64,000 bases of DNA from Oegoconia quadripuncta (Eukaryota > Arthropoda > Insecta > Lepidoptera > Autostichidae): assembly GCA_949316235.1 (NCBI GenBank), contig OX438748.1:33784836-33848835 (forward strand). The letters are read 5' to 3'. This document shows positions 22,698 through 34,315 of the stretch, piece after piece. Within the stretch, counting starts at the first letter, position 1, and each line of letters starts with the position of its first letter. The position numbers and the translations under genes were made by a program. The notes under the pieces are model-generated. The model saw nothing but the letters and a program-made list of their open reading frames with translations. It ran no database searches and was not told the origin of the DNA.

Positions 22698-22885
22698 CCA
22701 TTGGAAAGTCGCCCATACTTTCTTTGGTGGCAGCAACTACTCTGCAGGGGGGGACTGAAAATCAGCAACACTATTGAGTCCCTACCCATTCATCACAATA
22801 CTGTGGTTCTCGATTCTATGTATGCTTGTGTTTTCTTTTTTGTGATGAATAAATACCTGTTATTATTTATTGTTATTATTAATTA
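22698..22885 (+). repeat. LINE-tail-like dispersed repeat, copy 1 of 2
   Basis: GGGGGGACTGAAAATCAGCA, GAGTCCCTACCC, then TGATGAATAAATACCTGTTA matches 39600-39765. Both end in TTATT-type AT-rich runs. Confidence 0.55.
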
Positions 22886-23239
22886 AATAGAAATCTATTC
22901 ATTCTATAGACCTTTTATTGGTTGAAAGTTATAATTCTATCTAAATACGTATCAATCTTGCGTTATCATCAGCAGCCATTAATTCGAATGCTTTCATTTT
23001 GACGCGACTCTTTTGAAATCAGTCCCTCTATTCGTGGATTTTCGCCAAAGAGATTTCCACTGCGACACACGGACCGTAAGGTTGGGGATCACATTTTGTT
23101 TTAGGCGTATCCTACTTTTCCAAATTGAAGAAAATAAAAATTACAATGAATATCAGTTAAGGAATTTATGTCAAATTGGTGGCCACCTGACAGTTATTGT
23201 TTCTAAGCCATCTCTGAAGTCCACTGCTGTATATGAGTA

Positions 23240-23440
23240 TCAAAATCATAATCAAAAATCAAAATCAAAAATGTTTTATTTCGTAAGTTATAAGAATAAC
23301 ATCTGAAATCGTCATGACATACAGTTATCGCTCATTCACTAGGCAGTTTCCCCAGAGAAGAACGAACAAGAAACTCAGGGGTTGCTCTATTTAAATAAGC
23401 CAATACAAATACAATTTGGAATATTGTTCAATTTATGATT
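23240..23440 (-). mobile_element. CR1/Jockey-like LINE 3' UTR
   Basis: Reverse copy with the simple tail CAAAATCAAAATCAAAAATG, then CCCCAGAGAAGAACGAACAA and AACTCAGGGGTTGCTC. Same 3' UTR as 49945-50165. Confidence 0.78.
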
Positions 23441-23781
23441 CGACAAACAGAAACGGCTGATAACTTACGTAATTTTATGCACTTTTATAGTGTAGTTTAG
23501 TTTAGTAGTGTTTTTTAGAGAGCTACTGACTGTTAATGTATTTTTTTTACAATATTTTACTATAACAGTGTATGGCAGTTGACATAAGATAATTCTATGT
23601 GAAAGTTTATTAAATTCGATGCAAAGATGACGAGTTAAAAGATGGCCTTTGATATGTATGAGAATTTATAATGTTTAACCTAGCAAGGAATAACCAAAAC
23701 AAATGTTAGATAAATAAAACGTTTATTTGCATATAAAAAATATTCGACCGCACAATTATTCTACTTGGTCTTATGGGTTTC

Positions 23782-23988
23782 TTTTTTTTTTTTATGTACA
23801 ACACAACAATGCTATTAACATTGCTTGGCGGCAGATTTAGATAAGATGGTGGTAGCTAGCCAGGCGGACATTTAAAATGCCCTACCACCAACCAAACCGA
23901 GTACTTAAACATGTACCCCGCTGGGGATCGAACCCGCGACCTCCGAATCGTAAACCCAATGTTGTTTACATTGAGCCACGGAGGCGGT
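23782..23988 (-). mobile_element. SINE-A with a deleted tail segment
   Basis: Poly(A) side, then directly ACACAACAATGCTATTAACA, body and a perfect head with both boxes. About 120 bp of tail and body are lost. Confidence 0.86.
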
Positions 23989-24012
23989 TTTCGAAATGAA
24001 GCCATATTTCAT

Positions 24013-24235
24013 CAAAATCAAAATCAAAAGTCGTTTATTTCCTTTACTACAAGACTGGCAATACAAGTTGTAGGATCCTCCTTTTAAGCTTAGAAAAGCC
24101 TGTAAAAGGAGGAACCACTCTTCCATATCATATGTTAGCAAAGGTTTTTTTTTACAAAAACAAAATGTCTTATATAATTTTTAAAGTAATTATATTTAAA
24201 GTAATAATTCATCGTAATTAAAAAAAAACAAATTA
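24013..24235 (-). mobile_element. LINE 3' UTR with TTTTGA-type tail, unit 1 of duplication
   Basis: Starts with CATCAAAATCAAAATCAAAA. It contains an imperfect hairpin from CCTCCTTTTAAGC to GTAAAAGGAGG. The second copy is at 26133-26350. Confidence 0.55.
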
Positions 24236-24376
24236 AGTACAACGGTCACATGTTCTCAGAAGTACCTTATGCTTTGGTTGAAATATAATAAAATTAAAAT
24301 GATGTTCTGGGAATGAAGACGAATCGAACGATACCTTGCACTTTAAAATCGGCCAAATCGTTTAGGCAAGAGGAGA

Positions 24377-24706
24377 TTTTTTTTTATGCACGACGGGTTC
24401 ATACTTGACCTCAATCGCACCTGATGTTAAGTGAAGATGAGGTCGAAGGTGGAAGCGTACTGACCCGGAAACCCCAACACATTTGGGAGATTGGCTGTCT
24501 TATTTCTGACAACCGCAACACAACAACGCTATTAACATTGCTTGGCGGCAGATTTAGACAAGATGGTGGTGGCTAGCCAGGCGGACATTTAAAGTGCCCT
24601 ACCACCAACCAAACCGAGTACTTAAACATCTACCCCGCTGGGGATCAAACCCGCGACCTCCGAATCGTAAACCCTATGTTGTTTACATTGAGCCACGGAA
24701 GCGGTT
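24377..24706 (-). mobile_element. SINE-A, full length, unit 1 of duplication
   Basis: Complete, with B box GGTTTGATCCC (one change) and head TGGCTCAATG. Its duplicate is at 26491-26821. Confidence 0.88.
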
Positions 24707-25084
24707 AAAACAGCGGTTATAACAGAGAAGTTGGAAAAAAATAATTTTTGTTTGACAAATTGTATAACAGTATAACACACCACCTCTCCCTTTCCATTTC
24801 TCCGTCATTTTATAAATGGCGACGCAACCACAGTTTTGATTTTCTATATTGAAAAGCCGTTCAGAGTACCCTTTTGTTGGTAAACAAATGAAGACTACGA
24901 AAGGCATCCCAAAGGCCTCTTCGGGTTGGTACTGACAATAATTAATTACTTTACAGGTTGGATTGTTTAAGTATTACCTATTATTTATTTGGATGCTTTT
25001 ATTAACACCCTTCAATTATTTCGTTTTAATTATACATTTCTTAATGTATTAACTTTTATGTAGAAAATTGTCTTCGCCATACAG

Positions 25085-25480
25085 GGTGATACATACATCC
25101 ATATATATGCTCACGCCTGTTTCCCGTTGGGGTAGGCAGAGACTTTTGATGTACAGGGTGGATAGCGGTGATTATTTTTTTAAAAAAAGCATTCATAGAA
25201 TTTCCGAAAGGGGCTTGCCTGACTCGCCAAATATGTTCAAAATCCTTTTTTTTTTCAGCAGAATAAGCAAGAAACTCGAGGGGTTTTCATATTACAAAAA
25301 GGCAAAATAATAATTCATTATTAACTGAAATATCCTGGCATGCGAAGGATGATTATCATCTAAATAATCTGATATTTTATAATTATGCTTTCTTAATAAT
25401 CTATAATTAGCTTTTATGCTTTTCGAATGTAGGTCTGAGCAATATTTTGATTTATGCTGTATTAAATACAACAAGGAATT
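25085..25480 (-). mobile_element. RTE-like tail and CR1-like 3' UTR, unit 1 of duplication
   Basis: 25085-25160 carries the RTE tail ACGCCTGTTTCCCGTTGGGG in reverse. 25262-25480 carries CAAGAAACTCGAGGGGTTTT and the following CR1-like 3' end. Repeated at 27200-27595. Confidence 0.65.
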
Positions 25481-25603
25481 TTAGTTTTTCCAATGAGCGG
25501 ACACTGTTAGGTAGATAAAGCATTTATTCGTTTCTCCAGTAACACAAATATTTAACTTTTATTTATTTAAGCACAATAACAATTGTAGATCGATACAATT
25601 ATG

Positions 25604-25934
25604 GCTTTTTTTTATGCACAACGGGTTGGTACTTGACCTCAATCACACCTGATGTTAAGTGAAGATGAGGTTTAAGGTGGAAGCGTACTGACCCGGAAAC
25701 CCCAACACATTTGGGGGACTGGCTATCTTATCTCTGACAACCGGAACACAACAATGCTATTAACATTGCTGTTTGGCGGCAGATTTAGATAAGATGGTGG
25801 TGGCTAGCCAGGCGGACATTTAAAATGCCCTACCACCAACCAAACCGAGTACTTAAACATGTACCCCGCTGGGGATCGAACCCGCGACCTCCGAATCGTA
25901 AACCCAATGTTTACATTGAGCCACGGTGGCGGTT
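25604..25934 (-). mobile_element. SINE-A, full length, unit 1 of duplication
   Basis: Complete except for a six-base loss in the head (CCAATGTTTACATTG). The B box is perfect. Its duplicate is at 27719-28049. Confidence 0.88.
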
Positions 25935-26049
25935 AAAATGGCATACGTATTACTGGAGTAGCACAAAAGGGCCATAGCTCAGTATATGAGATTGCTCAAA
26001 AAGCAAAACACTGAACGGGATAAACTCTCTTCATTTTTTTGTTTCATTT

Positions 26050-26109
26050 GAACCCGCGACCTCCGAATCGTAAACCCAATGTTGTTTACATTGAGCCACG
26101 GAGGCGGTT
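26050..26109 (-). mobile_element. SINE-A head fragment at the duplication junction
   Basis: Only the B box, the GTAAAC/GTTTAC pair and the A-box-like core remain, because the duplication breakpoint lies inside the parent SINE at 23930. Confidence 0.9.
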
Positions 26110-26490
26110 TTCGAAATGAAGCCATATTTCATCAAAATCAAAAGTCGTTTATTTCCTTTACTACAAGACTGGCAATACAAGTTGTAGGATCCTCCTTTTA
26201 AGCTTAGAAAAGCCTGTAAAAGGAGGAACCACTCTTCCATATCATATGTTAGCAAAGGTTTTTTTTTTACAAAAACAAAATGTCTTATATAATTTTTAAA
26301 GTAATTATATTTAAAGTAATAATTCATCGTAATTAAAAAAAAACAAATTAAGTACAACGGTCACATGTTCTCAGAAGTACCTTATGCTTTGGTTGAAATA
26401 TAATAAAATTAAAATGATGTTCTGGGAATGAAGACGAATCGAACGATACCTTGCACTTTAAAATCGGCCAAATCGTTTAGGCAAGAGGAG

Positions 26491-26821
26491 ATTTTTTTTT
26501 ATGCACGACGGGTTCATACTTGACCTCAATCGCACCTGATGTTAAGTGAAGATGAGGTCGAAGGTGGAAGCGTACTGACCCGGAAACCCCAACACATTTG
26601 GGAGATTGGCTGTCTTATTTCTGACAACCGCAACACAACAATGCTATTAACATTGCTTGGCGGCAGATTTAGACAAGATGGTGGTGGCTAGCCAGGCGGA
26701 CATTTAAAGTGCCCTACCACCAACCAAACCGAGTACTTAAACATCTACCCCGCTGGGGATCAAACCCGCGACCTCCGAATCGTAAACCCTATGTTGTTTA
26801 CATTGAGCCACGGAAGCGGTT
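26491..26821 (-). mobile_element. SINE-A, full length, unit 2 of duplication
   Basis: Copy of 24377-24706 with one visible substitution. Confidence 0.88.
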
Positions 26822-27199
26822 AAAACAGCGGTTATAACAGAGAAGTTGGAAAAAAATAATTTTTGTTTGACAAATTGTATAACAGTATAACACACCACCT
26901 CTCCCTTTCCATTTCTCCGTCATTTTATAAATGGCGACGCAACCACAGTTTTGATTTTCTATATTGAAAAGCCGTTCAGAGTACCCTTTTGTTGGTAAAC
27001 AAATGAAGACTACGAAAGGCATCCCAAAGGCCTCTTCGGGTTGGTACTGACAATAATTAATTACTTTACAGGTTGGATTGTTTAAGTATTACCTATTATT
27101 TATTTGGATGCTTTTATTAACACCCTTCAATTATTTCGTTTTAATTATACATTTCTTAATGTATTAACTTTTATGTAGAAAATTGTCTTCGCCATACAG

Positions 27200-27595
27200 G
27201 GTGATACATACATCCATATATATGCTCACGCCTGTTTCCCGTTGGGGTAGGCAGAGACTTTTGATGTACAGGGTGGATAGCGGTGATTATTTTTTTAAAA
27301 AAAGCATTCATAGAATTTCCGAAAGGGGCTTGCCTGACTCGCCAAATATGTTCAAAATCCTTTTTTTTTTCAGCAGAATAAGCAAGAAACTCGAGGGGTT
27401 TTCATATTACAAAAAGGCAAAATAATAATTCATTATTAACTGAAATATCCTGGCATGCGAAGGATGATTATCATCTAAATAATCTGATATTTTATAATTA
27501 TGCTTTCTTAATAATCTATAATTAGCTTTTATGCTTTTCGAATGTAGGTCTGAGCAATATTTTGATTTATGCTGTATTAAATACAACAAGGAATT
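27200..27595 (-). mobile_element. RTE-like tail and CR1-like 3' UTR, unit 2 of duplication
   Basis: Base-for-base counterpart of 25085-25480 as far as I can compare by eye. Confidence 0.65.
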
Positions 27596-27718
27596 TTAGT
27601 TTTTCCAATGAGCGGACACTGTTAGGTAGATAAAGCATTTATTCGTTTCTCCAGTAACACAAATATTTAACTTTTATTTATTTAAGCACAATAACAATTG
27701 TAGATCGATACAATTATG

Positions 27719-28049
27719 GCTTTTTTTTATGCACAACGGGTTGGTACTTGACCTCAATCACACCTGATGTTAAGTGAAGATGAGGTTTAAGGTGGAAGCG
27801 TACTGACCCGGAAACCCCAACACATTTGGGGGACTGGCTATCTTATCTCTGACAACCGGAACACAACAATGCTATTAACATTGCTGTTTGGCGGCAGATT
27901 TAGATAAGATGGTGGTGGCTAGCCAGGCGGACATTTAAAATGCCCTACCACCAACCAAACCGAGTACTTAAACATGTACCCCGCTGGGGATCGAACCCGC
28001 GACCTCCGAATCGTAAACCCAATGTTTACATTGAGCCACGGTGGCGGTT
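27719..28049 (-). mobile_element. SINE-A, full length, unit 2 of duplication
   Basis: Copy of 25604-25934, sharing its six-base head deletion. Confidence 0.88.
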
Positions 28050-28674
28050 AAAATGGCATACGTATTACTGGAGTAGCACAAAAGGGCCATAGCTCAGTAT
28101 ATGAGATTGCTCAAAAAGCAAAACACTGAACGGGATAAACTCTCTTCATTTTTTTGTTTCTACCATACATGGTTTATTTAAACATGTAGGCTATTAGGTA
28201 ACTTTTATGAGCTTTAAAATAAGGCCTATAGATGAAACAATTTCACAGGGCCTTCGTTACATATGAAAATCCGACAATGTAATGTCGTGAATCTCAACAA
28301 TTTCCTCTCACACTTTTAACGTTACCAAATACCAATCTAAAACAACTTTCCTATAACAAATTAAAAGGATTGTTGACAAGTTATTTGGGTATTTAAATTT
28401 AATAAAGTACGAAACAAAATCGTCAAAACCACATCGGTAAAGCTAAACAAAATTTTCGCCGAAAATGTAAAACTTTTGGCAGGTAAAGTGATAATGTCGA
28501 AGGGAACTTCTGCATTACACTTTGGTACCAGTTCTGTTCTTTCCTACAATCAATCGCGCCGAGTTGAAATTCGTGAGGCACCAGTGTGAGGTAAGACATT
28601 GAGGGAAACTTTATTTGGGTTTATGCAAAGAAGATGTCCATTTTATATAGGCTGTGGGTTACACCGATCTATTG

Positions 28675-29713
28675 GATATTTACCTATGAAATTGGAGTTT
28701 TTTTTCTTCGTTCATCACATGTACCAATTCCTGCGATTTTCAAAGCTATATCCAAATTTGTTTTTTAATTGGAAAATGGAATATTATTTCAAGGTTTCAC
28801 ATGAAATATTTTTTAATTTCTGGGCTAAATCACTAATAAAAAAATTTAAACAGAGCTCATTTCATGTACTTCCCATAACCAAAGTCAAGTCAAAGTCAAA
28901 AAATATTTATTTCGTAGGATAAAGATTATCACTTGAAAAATTATTGACATTATTGCTCATTCGCAAAGCAGATTCCCCAGAGAAGAACGAGCAAGAAACT
29001 CAAGGGTTGCTCTTTTAAATAAGTTTGGGTTACAATTATATTACATTGTATAATTAGGCTGAATATCGCCGAGCGGTCTATGTCCATGCTTGCTTATCAT
29101 CCAGATAGTCAGAAATTTTATAATAGCCTTTGGTAAATAATGTCTGTTTTATGATGGTTTTGAATTTATTTAAAGGTAAATTTTGAATGTCCACTGGAAC
29201 CTTATTATAAAAGCGTATACATTGCCCCTTAAATGACTTAGTGACTTTGTGTAAACGGCTGGCATGAACAGCAAATTTATTTTTATATCTGGTATTTACA
29301 TTATGTACTATATATCACTATTTTTCTTAAACGATTCTATATTTTTTCTTACATACATTAAGTTTTCGTAAATATATTGCGATGCTAATGTTAATATATT
29401 AATTTCTTTAAATTTATTCCTAAGAGACACTCTGGGGCCCAGTTTGTAATCGCGCGAACCGCTCGTTTCTGCAGAACAAAGATACAATTTATGTCCGCGG
29501 CATTTCCCCACAACAGAATGCCGTACCATTTCTTAGATTCGCTGAAACTTTTATAAAGCGGTTACTTTTAGAAATTAACGCTGCCTTACACACAAAGTTT
29601 AGTTAAATTTGGATTTGCCGTTCCCAAAAAAATCAAAAATGTTTGTATGGAGAAAACAGTCTTAGTGAAATTCTTCATACAAAACGCCAATTTCATAGGT
29701 AAGGACCTAATAT
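28675..29713. mobile_element. Element Y interrupted by a LINE
   Basis: The left part 28675-28877 and right part 29536-29713 together match the uninterrupted copies at 12006-12414 and 63610-64000. The break falls at CCCATAA/CATTTCTTAG of the intact sequence. Confidence 0.8.
28880..29535 (-). pseudogene. CR1/Jockey-like LINE 3' portion inserted in element Y
   Basis: The minus strand shows YGILLWGNAADIN in one frame, then VSLRNKFKEINILTLASQYI in another, so at least one frameshift. The 3' UTR with GAGCAAGAAACTCAAGGGTT and a TTTTGACTTTGACTTGACTT simple tail follow. The copy is 5'-truncated. Confidence 0.85.
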
Positions 29714-30445
29714 TTGGATTGACCTATCTTCAGTTCACATATCAAGAACTAATCAAACATCACCCTAGATATCTTGACAGCTTGTGTGGACTCGGCACGT
29801 AAAAAAAGTAGGACTAACCCGTCTCTTCCAGCGGGTGTTGTCAAAGGCGACTTTCCTCCAAAAACATCTATAGATTTGCACGTTCAACGATGATGGGCTC
29901 ACCCCCTGTCACGTGTTAATTTTTGTTTATATCGTAAATTGATCCATGCATGTAGTTTCAATCATTAAACTTTGAATATTTGGAACACCCAAACACTAAT
30001 ATTTGGGATATCTCTGACCCCATTTGGTATAAAGGTCTTGAAGTAATGTATTATGTATGCATTGTAAATGAAACCGAGCAGACCAACAAATTATACTCGA
30101 ACGTCTTGTAAAATATTGATAGGCAGACGATCTTACGACGGTGTTAAAGGCTGTGCAATTGCTAAATCATCGCTAGACTATCGAAGGCTTACCTTTTGGC
30201 AACGATAGAAGCAATGCAGTAGCGATAAAATTATATTGACATCGATGCAAATCGCACTATATCGATTCAGCACCCCTACTATATCAACGCAGAACTGGTG
30301 CAAAGGAAAATCAGAGACGATTATGATGCCACATCTACAGTCGTAACTGTTGGCAACCCTACAATGCGAGATGATTCTTAGCCCTGATTTTCACAGTATC
30401 GGTCAAGTAATTTTAAAATAATTAGGTATTGGGCACATAGACGTT

Positions 30446-30482
30446 GATAGCCGCTGTAAATAGGCATTGTCATATATTAATT
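30446..30482 (+). repeat. Isolated unit of the 41-bp repeat
   Basis: TAGCCGCTGTAAATAGGCAT followed by TGTCA matches the first 25 bases of the 41-bp unit at 19112-19692 with few changes. It directly abuts the 238-bp array. Confidence 0.75.
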
Positions 30483-31455
30483 ATAGGTATTGCAGTATTA
30501 ATAATTATATTATCAGATATATTCAAAAACGTTCACACAACTACCTACTATTGAGGCCACGCATCTTAAGTAACATAAAGGCGGGCTATTTTTCACAAAT
30601 TGACGTCTTAATTACGCGTATTTTGCGTTGATTTGTTGGGGCTTTACTGTTATCAACCAAGCTCCACTGAGAAACCCAGCAATTCTCTGACATTCTTTTA
30701 GAGCAATCCTGATATCGGTAGCCCGGTCATTATGTTAATAATTTATAGGTATTGCAGCATCAATAATGATATTATCAGAGAGGACATACGTTCATTCAAC
30801 TATCTCCTGTTGAAGCCAGGCATCTTAAAAAAATTAAAGGCGGGTTATTATCCACAAATTGACGTAAGATTTGTTGGGGCTTTACTCTTACCAAGCAAGC
30901 TCCACTTAGAAACCAAGCAATTCTCCGATATTCTTTTAGTACAATCCTGATGTCGGTAGCCCGGTCATTATGTTAATAATTTATAGATATTGCATCATCA
31001 ATAATGATATTATCAGATAGGACATACGTTCACACAACTACCTACTGTTGAAGCCAGGCATCTTAAAAAAATTAAAGGCGGGCTATTATCCACAAATTGA
31101 CGTAAGATTTGTTGGGGCTTTACTCTTACCAAGCAAGCTCCACTTAGAAACCAAGCAATTCTCCGATATTCTTTTAGTACAATCTTGATGTCGGTAGCCC
31201 GGTCATTATGTTAATAATTTATAGATATTGCATCATCAATAATGATATTATCAGATAGGACATACGTTCACACAATTACCTACTGTTGAAGCCAGGCATC
31301 TTAAAAAAATTAAAGGCGGGCTATATTCCGCAAATTGAGGTGTTAATTGTGTCTATTTTGCGTTAGTTGGTTGAGGCTTATATTTTTACCAACCACGCTT
31401 CACTAAGAGGTCATGAAATCCTTTTGAGCAATTCTGATGTGGCAAGGGCGTAGCC
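30483..31455. repeat. 238-bp tandem array, four units
   Basis: GGTCATTATGTTAATAATTT recurs at 30725, 30963 and 31201, exactly 238 bases apart. The two inner units are almost identical. The outer two are diverged and keep a segment around TATTTTGCGTTGATTTGTTG that the inner ones lack. No gene is evident. Confidence 0.92.
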
Positions 31456-31954
31456 CGATAACACCACCAAGGTTTGAGCAAGTGTTTGTTCAATGCGCCA
31501 GGCATCTAAGTCCTCCAAGTAATCACGAATTATTTCGGTGTGAGAGACATCCACAACTCAGTAAAGAAGGGACGAAAAGATCCCGTGTCAATACTTATTT
31601 TTAAATAAATACGACACCCATGATTCGATTTGTCGAGATATTCAAATCCAACCGAGTCCGAACCTTTTTCTCTTAAATAAAGTTAGTGGATTCCGTTGAG
31701 AGATGGGTCGAGAGCTGGCTTTTTATATTGCCCCTGATTTCACTATATCGGAAGTCATGATTTATTTATTGAAATGAATATTGGACAGATTTCGGTCAGA
31801 TTTCGTACATGAATATGTAGCATGTAAACGTTAAAGGGGATATGAATTTTGAGAACTGAGGAAATCTGATGGAATAAGGGATAACTACAATTTGAACATT
31901 TAGGAAACCCCACAATGACTATCAGCGCTAGGAAAATAATCCAATTCCTCAGAG

Positions 31955-32045
31955 AGGCAAACCTGAGCAACGAACTGTAGGTTAGTGGGCATGACAATAG
32001 ATCGGCAATGCTCGCATTGATACAGGTCTCCGAGACACATTTCTA
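31955..32045. repeat. Isolated monomer related to the 205-bp array
   Basis: GCAACGAACTGTAGGTTAGT, then GATCGGCAATG and GATACAGGT match the unit at 56345-56620 in the same order and spacing. Confidence 0.75.
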
Positions 32046-32101
32046 CTACAAACATATTTCTAATATGTATATTTGGAATCATAATTTGGGAAGTCAAATT
32101 A

Positions 32102-32332
32102 GGTGGTAGGGTATTTTAAAGGTCCGCCTGGCTAGCTACCACCATCTTATCTAAATCTGCCGCCAAACAGCAATGTTAATAGCCGGTTGTCAGAGATAAG
32201 ATAGCGAGTCCCCCAAATAAGATGGGGTTTTCGGGTCAGTACGCTACCACCTTCGGCCTCATCTTCACTTAACATCAGGTGTGATTGAGGTCAAGTGCTA
32301 GCCCGTTGTACATAAAAAAAAATATTCAAAAC
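32102..32332 (+). mobile_element. SINE-A, 5'-truncated
   Basis: Body from GGTGGTAGGGTATTTTAAAG to the poly(A) tail, with a 20-bp internal deletion near AATAGCCGGTTG. Confidence 0.87.
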
Positions 32333-33681
32333 ATTTATGGAAATTATCGTTACAAAATATTAGTTCTCGTTTTTATTTCTTAAGCAATGCAGCTCGACGA
32401 CATTTTCAGCTAAAACACATGCATGCTTAACTATAACATGCTTAGTTTTTAATCCATCAATAAGTTAACTGTGTTTAACAAAAGTCTACCTAATTAAATA
32501 TCAGTTAGTATTTATTGTTATTAAGATACAACATTCGTATACAACCGTTACAGTGCCCACCTCTTTAATCGTTTAAAATTGTCACAGTCACAGAAATGGA
32601 TAGTTCCAAATTCAAATAATATTGGTATCCTAACGGAACAGTAAAAACAAGGGTATTCTAATCTAAAATAATGGAATATCATATTTATTCCTGGAGTTTT
32701 ATTGATTCCTATTTCAAAATTATTCTACCTTCTGTTGTTTTTACCTATATTAGCACAGATTACTAATAAGTTACTATATTAGTCTTAAGTGTTTGAGAAA
32801 TATTACAGTCATTCAAAAAACGAATAATAACTTCATTTCAAAGATTTTGGAGCCAAGACTTCGTAACTTCAACATTGTAGGTCACTGGGAAGTACCCTAT
32901 AGCTTTTTTTCTTACCTTACATTACTTTACACTAAAAATTTGACTCTTTTTTAAGACCACAGACATAATGTTCGATATTAATTTCAACTTCATACCTCTG
33001 GCCGTTTTTGGTAAAATGGGTATCGACACACGGACAGGCAGACAAAAAGAGTCTTCAAAAGTTTGTCAATGGAGATGTCATGTACGTAACCGTAAAGACG
33101 CGATTCTTAACCTCAATTGACCGTCGATTGTTTTTAAATCGAGACAAGTTATAGCTATTTAGTTTCTATCTTGACAAGACCCTCAACATTATAATAATTT
33201 TTTAAACACTGATAAAAGTGATACCAAGTGAAATAATTGTTTTGAAATTAGCAGTTTATGTCCCCCTCGTAAAAAGCAATGGAGCAAAAATTTTCTCATC
33301 CATCCCCAAGTAGAACAATTTATACAATCCAATTCTATTTCCAGGAAAAGCATAGTTAAACTCGAAATACCAACACACTTTTTATGCACGTTGTCGTTCG
33401 TACAAAGTTGTCAGCCGTCGTACAAAAACGCTTTATTTATCCCTCACCGAGACGGCCCGCAAGGTATAAGTAACTAAATTATTGCACTCTGATACTATTA
33501 TGGTGTCCTGGTACATGTGATAGGCAGTTGGCGTTCAAATCAATCGCAAAATAACGTCATCATCATCGTCAGCGACTGGAGTCTTCTGAGGTACGCCATA
33601 GAACTCATCTTCTACATCAGTCGCTATCAGCAGCATCCATCGTCCCTGTTCGATCTCGTCATGTGACCTCGGATCAATCAT

Positions 33682-33963
33682 AGACCGCCTCCGCGGCTCT
33701 ATGTAAACAACATTGGGTTTACTATTCGGAGGTCGCTATTATATTAAATGTCCGCCTGGCTAGCTACCACCATCTTATCTAAATCTGCCGCCAAACAGCA
33801 ATGTTAATAGCATTGTTGTGTTCCGGTTGTCAGAGATAAGATAACCAGTCCCCCAAATGTGTTGGGGTTTCCGGGTCAGTACGCTTTCACCTTCGACCTC
33901 CTCTTCACTTAACATCAGGTGTGACTGAGGTCAAGTACAAACCCGTCGTGCATAAAAAAAAAA
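33682..33963 (+). mobile_element. SINE-A with B-box region deleted
   Basis: The head has CGGCTCTATG and the GTAAAC/GTTTAC pair, then jumps from GGAGGTCG to TTAAATGTCCGCCTGG. Tail and poly(A) are intact. Confidence 0.87.
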
Positions 33964-34315
33964 CTTAATGTAAAGAAATTCCGTATCAAGCATATTTCAT
34001 GCTTAATACAAAATCTCTTCACGTTAACATAGATTATGTTTAGTGATAAATTACCTTATGTTTAGTTAAAGCTTTTTTAAAAGTACTTTTAACGGAGAAA
34101 TTATTTCAACTAAAATTGTCTCCAGAGCAGTTCACTGCCCAGTAAACCTAGTAGTTATAGTTTCATCATAATCAGCTGATACTAGTACTAATATTCAGAT
34201 TACAAAGGGCACCGGCGAATAACAGTACCAATAGTAATCATTGCAACATTTTCTAAAGGCTTGAAAATTATGTCGAACAGCCTTTAAATCTGCGTAAATT
34301 ACCGTATTAAAATAT

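Larger units (their letters stand above)
23930..28164. repeat. 2.1-kb tandem duplication, two near-identical units
   Basis: Unit 1 is 23930-26049 and unit 2 is 26050-28164. They differ by one CAAAAT-type 6-bp unit, one T in a homopolymer and at least one substitution (near 24531 against 26641). Both units carry the same SINE-A pieces, LINE tails and open frames. At the junction TTTGTTTC is joined to GAACCCGCG with a four-base filler ATTT. Confidence 0.95.

Noticed and set aside
33189..33389. 66-codon minus-strand frame as a host exon
   Set aside because: No domain and no convincing splice sites in frame with the ADAMTS-like gene.
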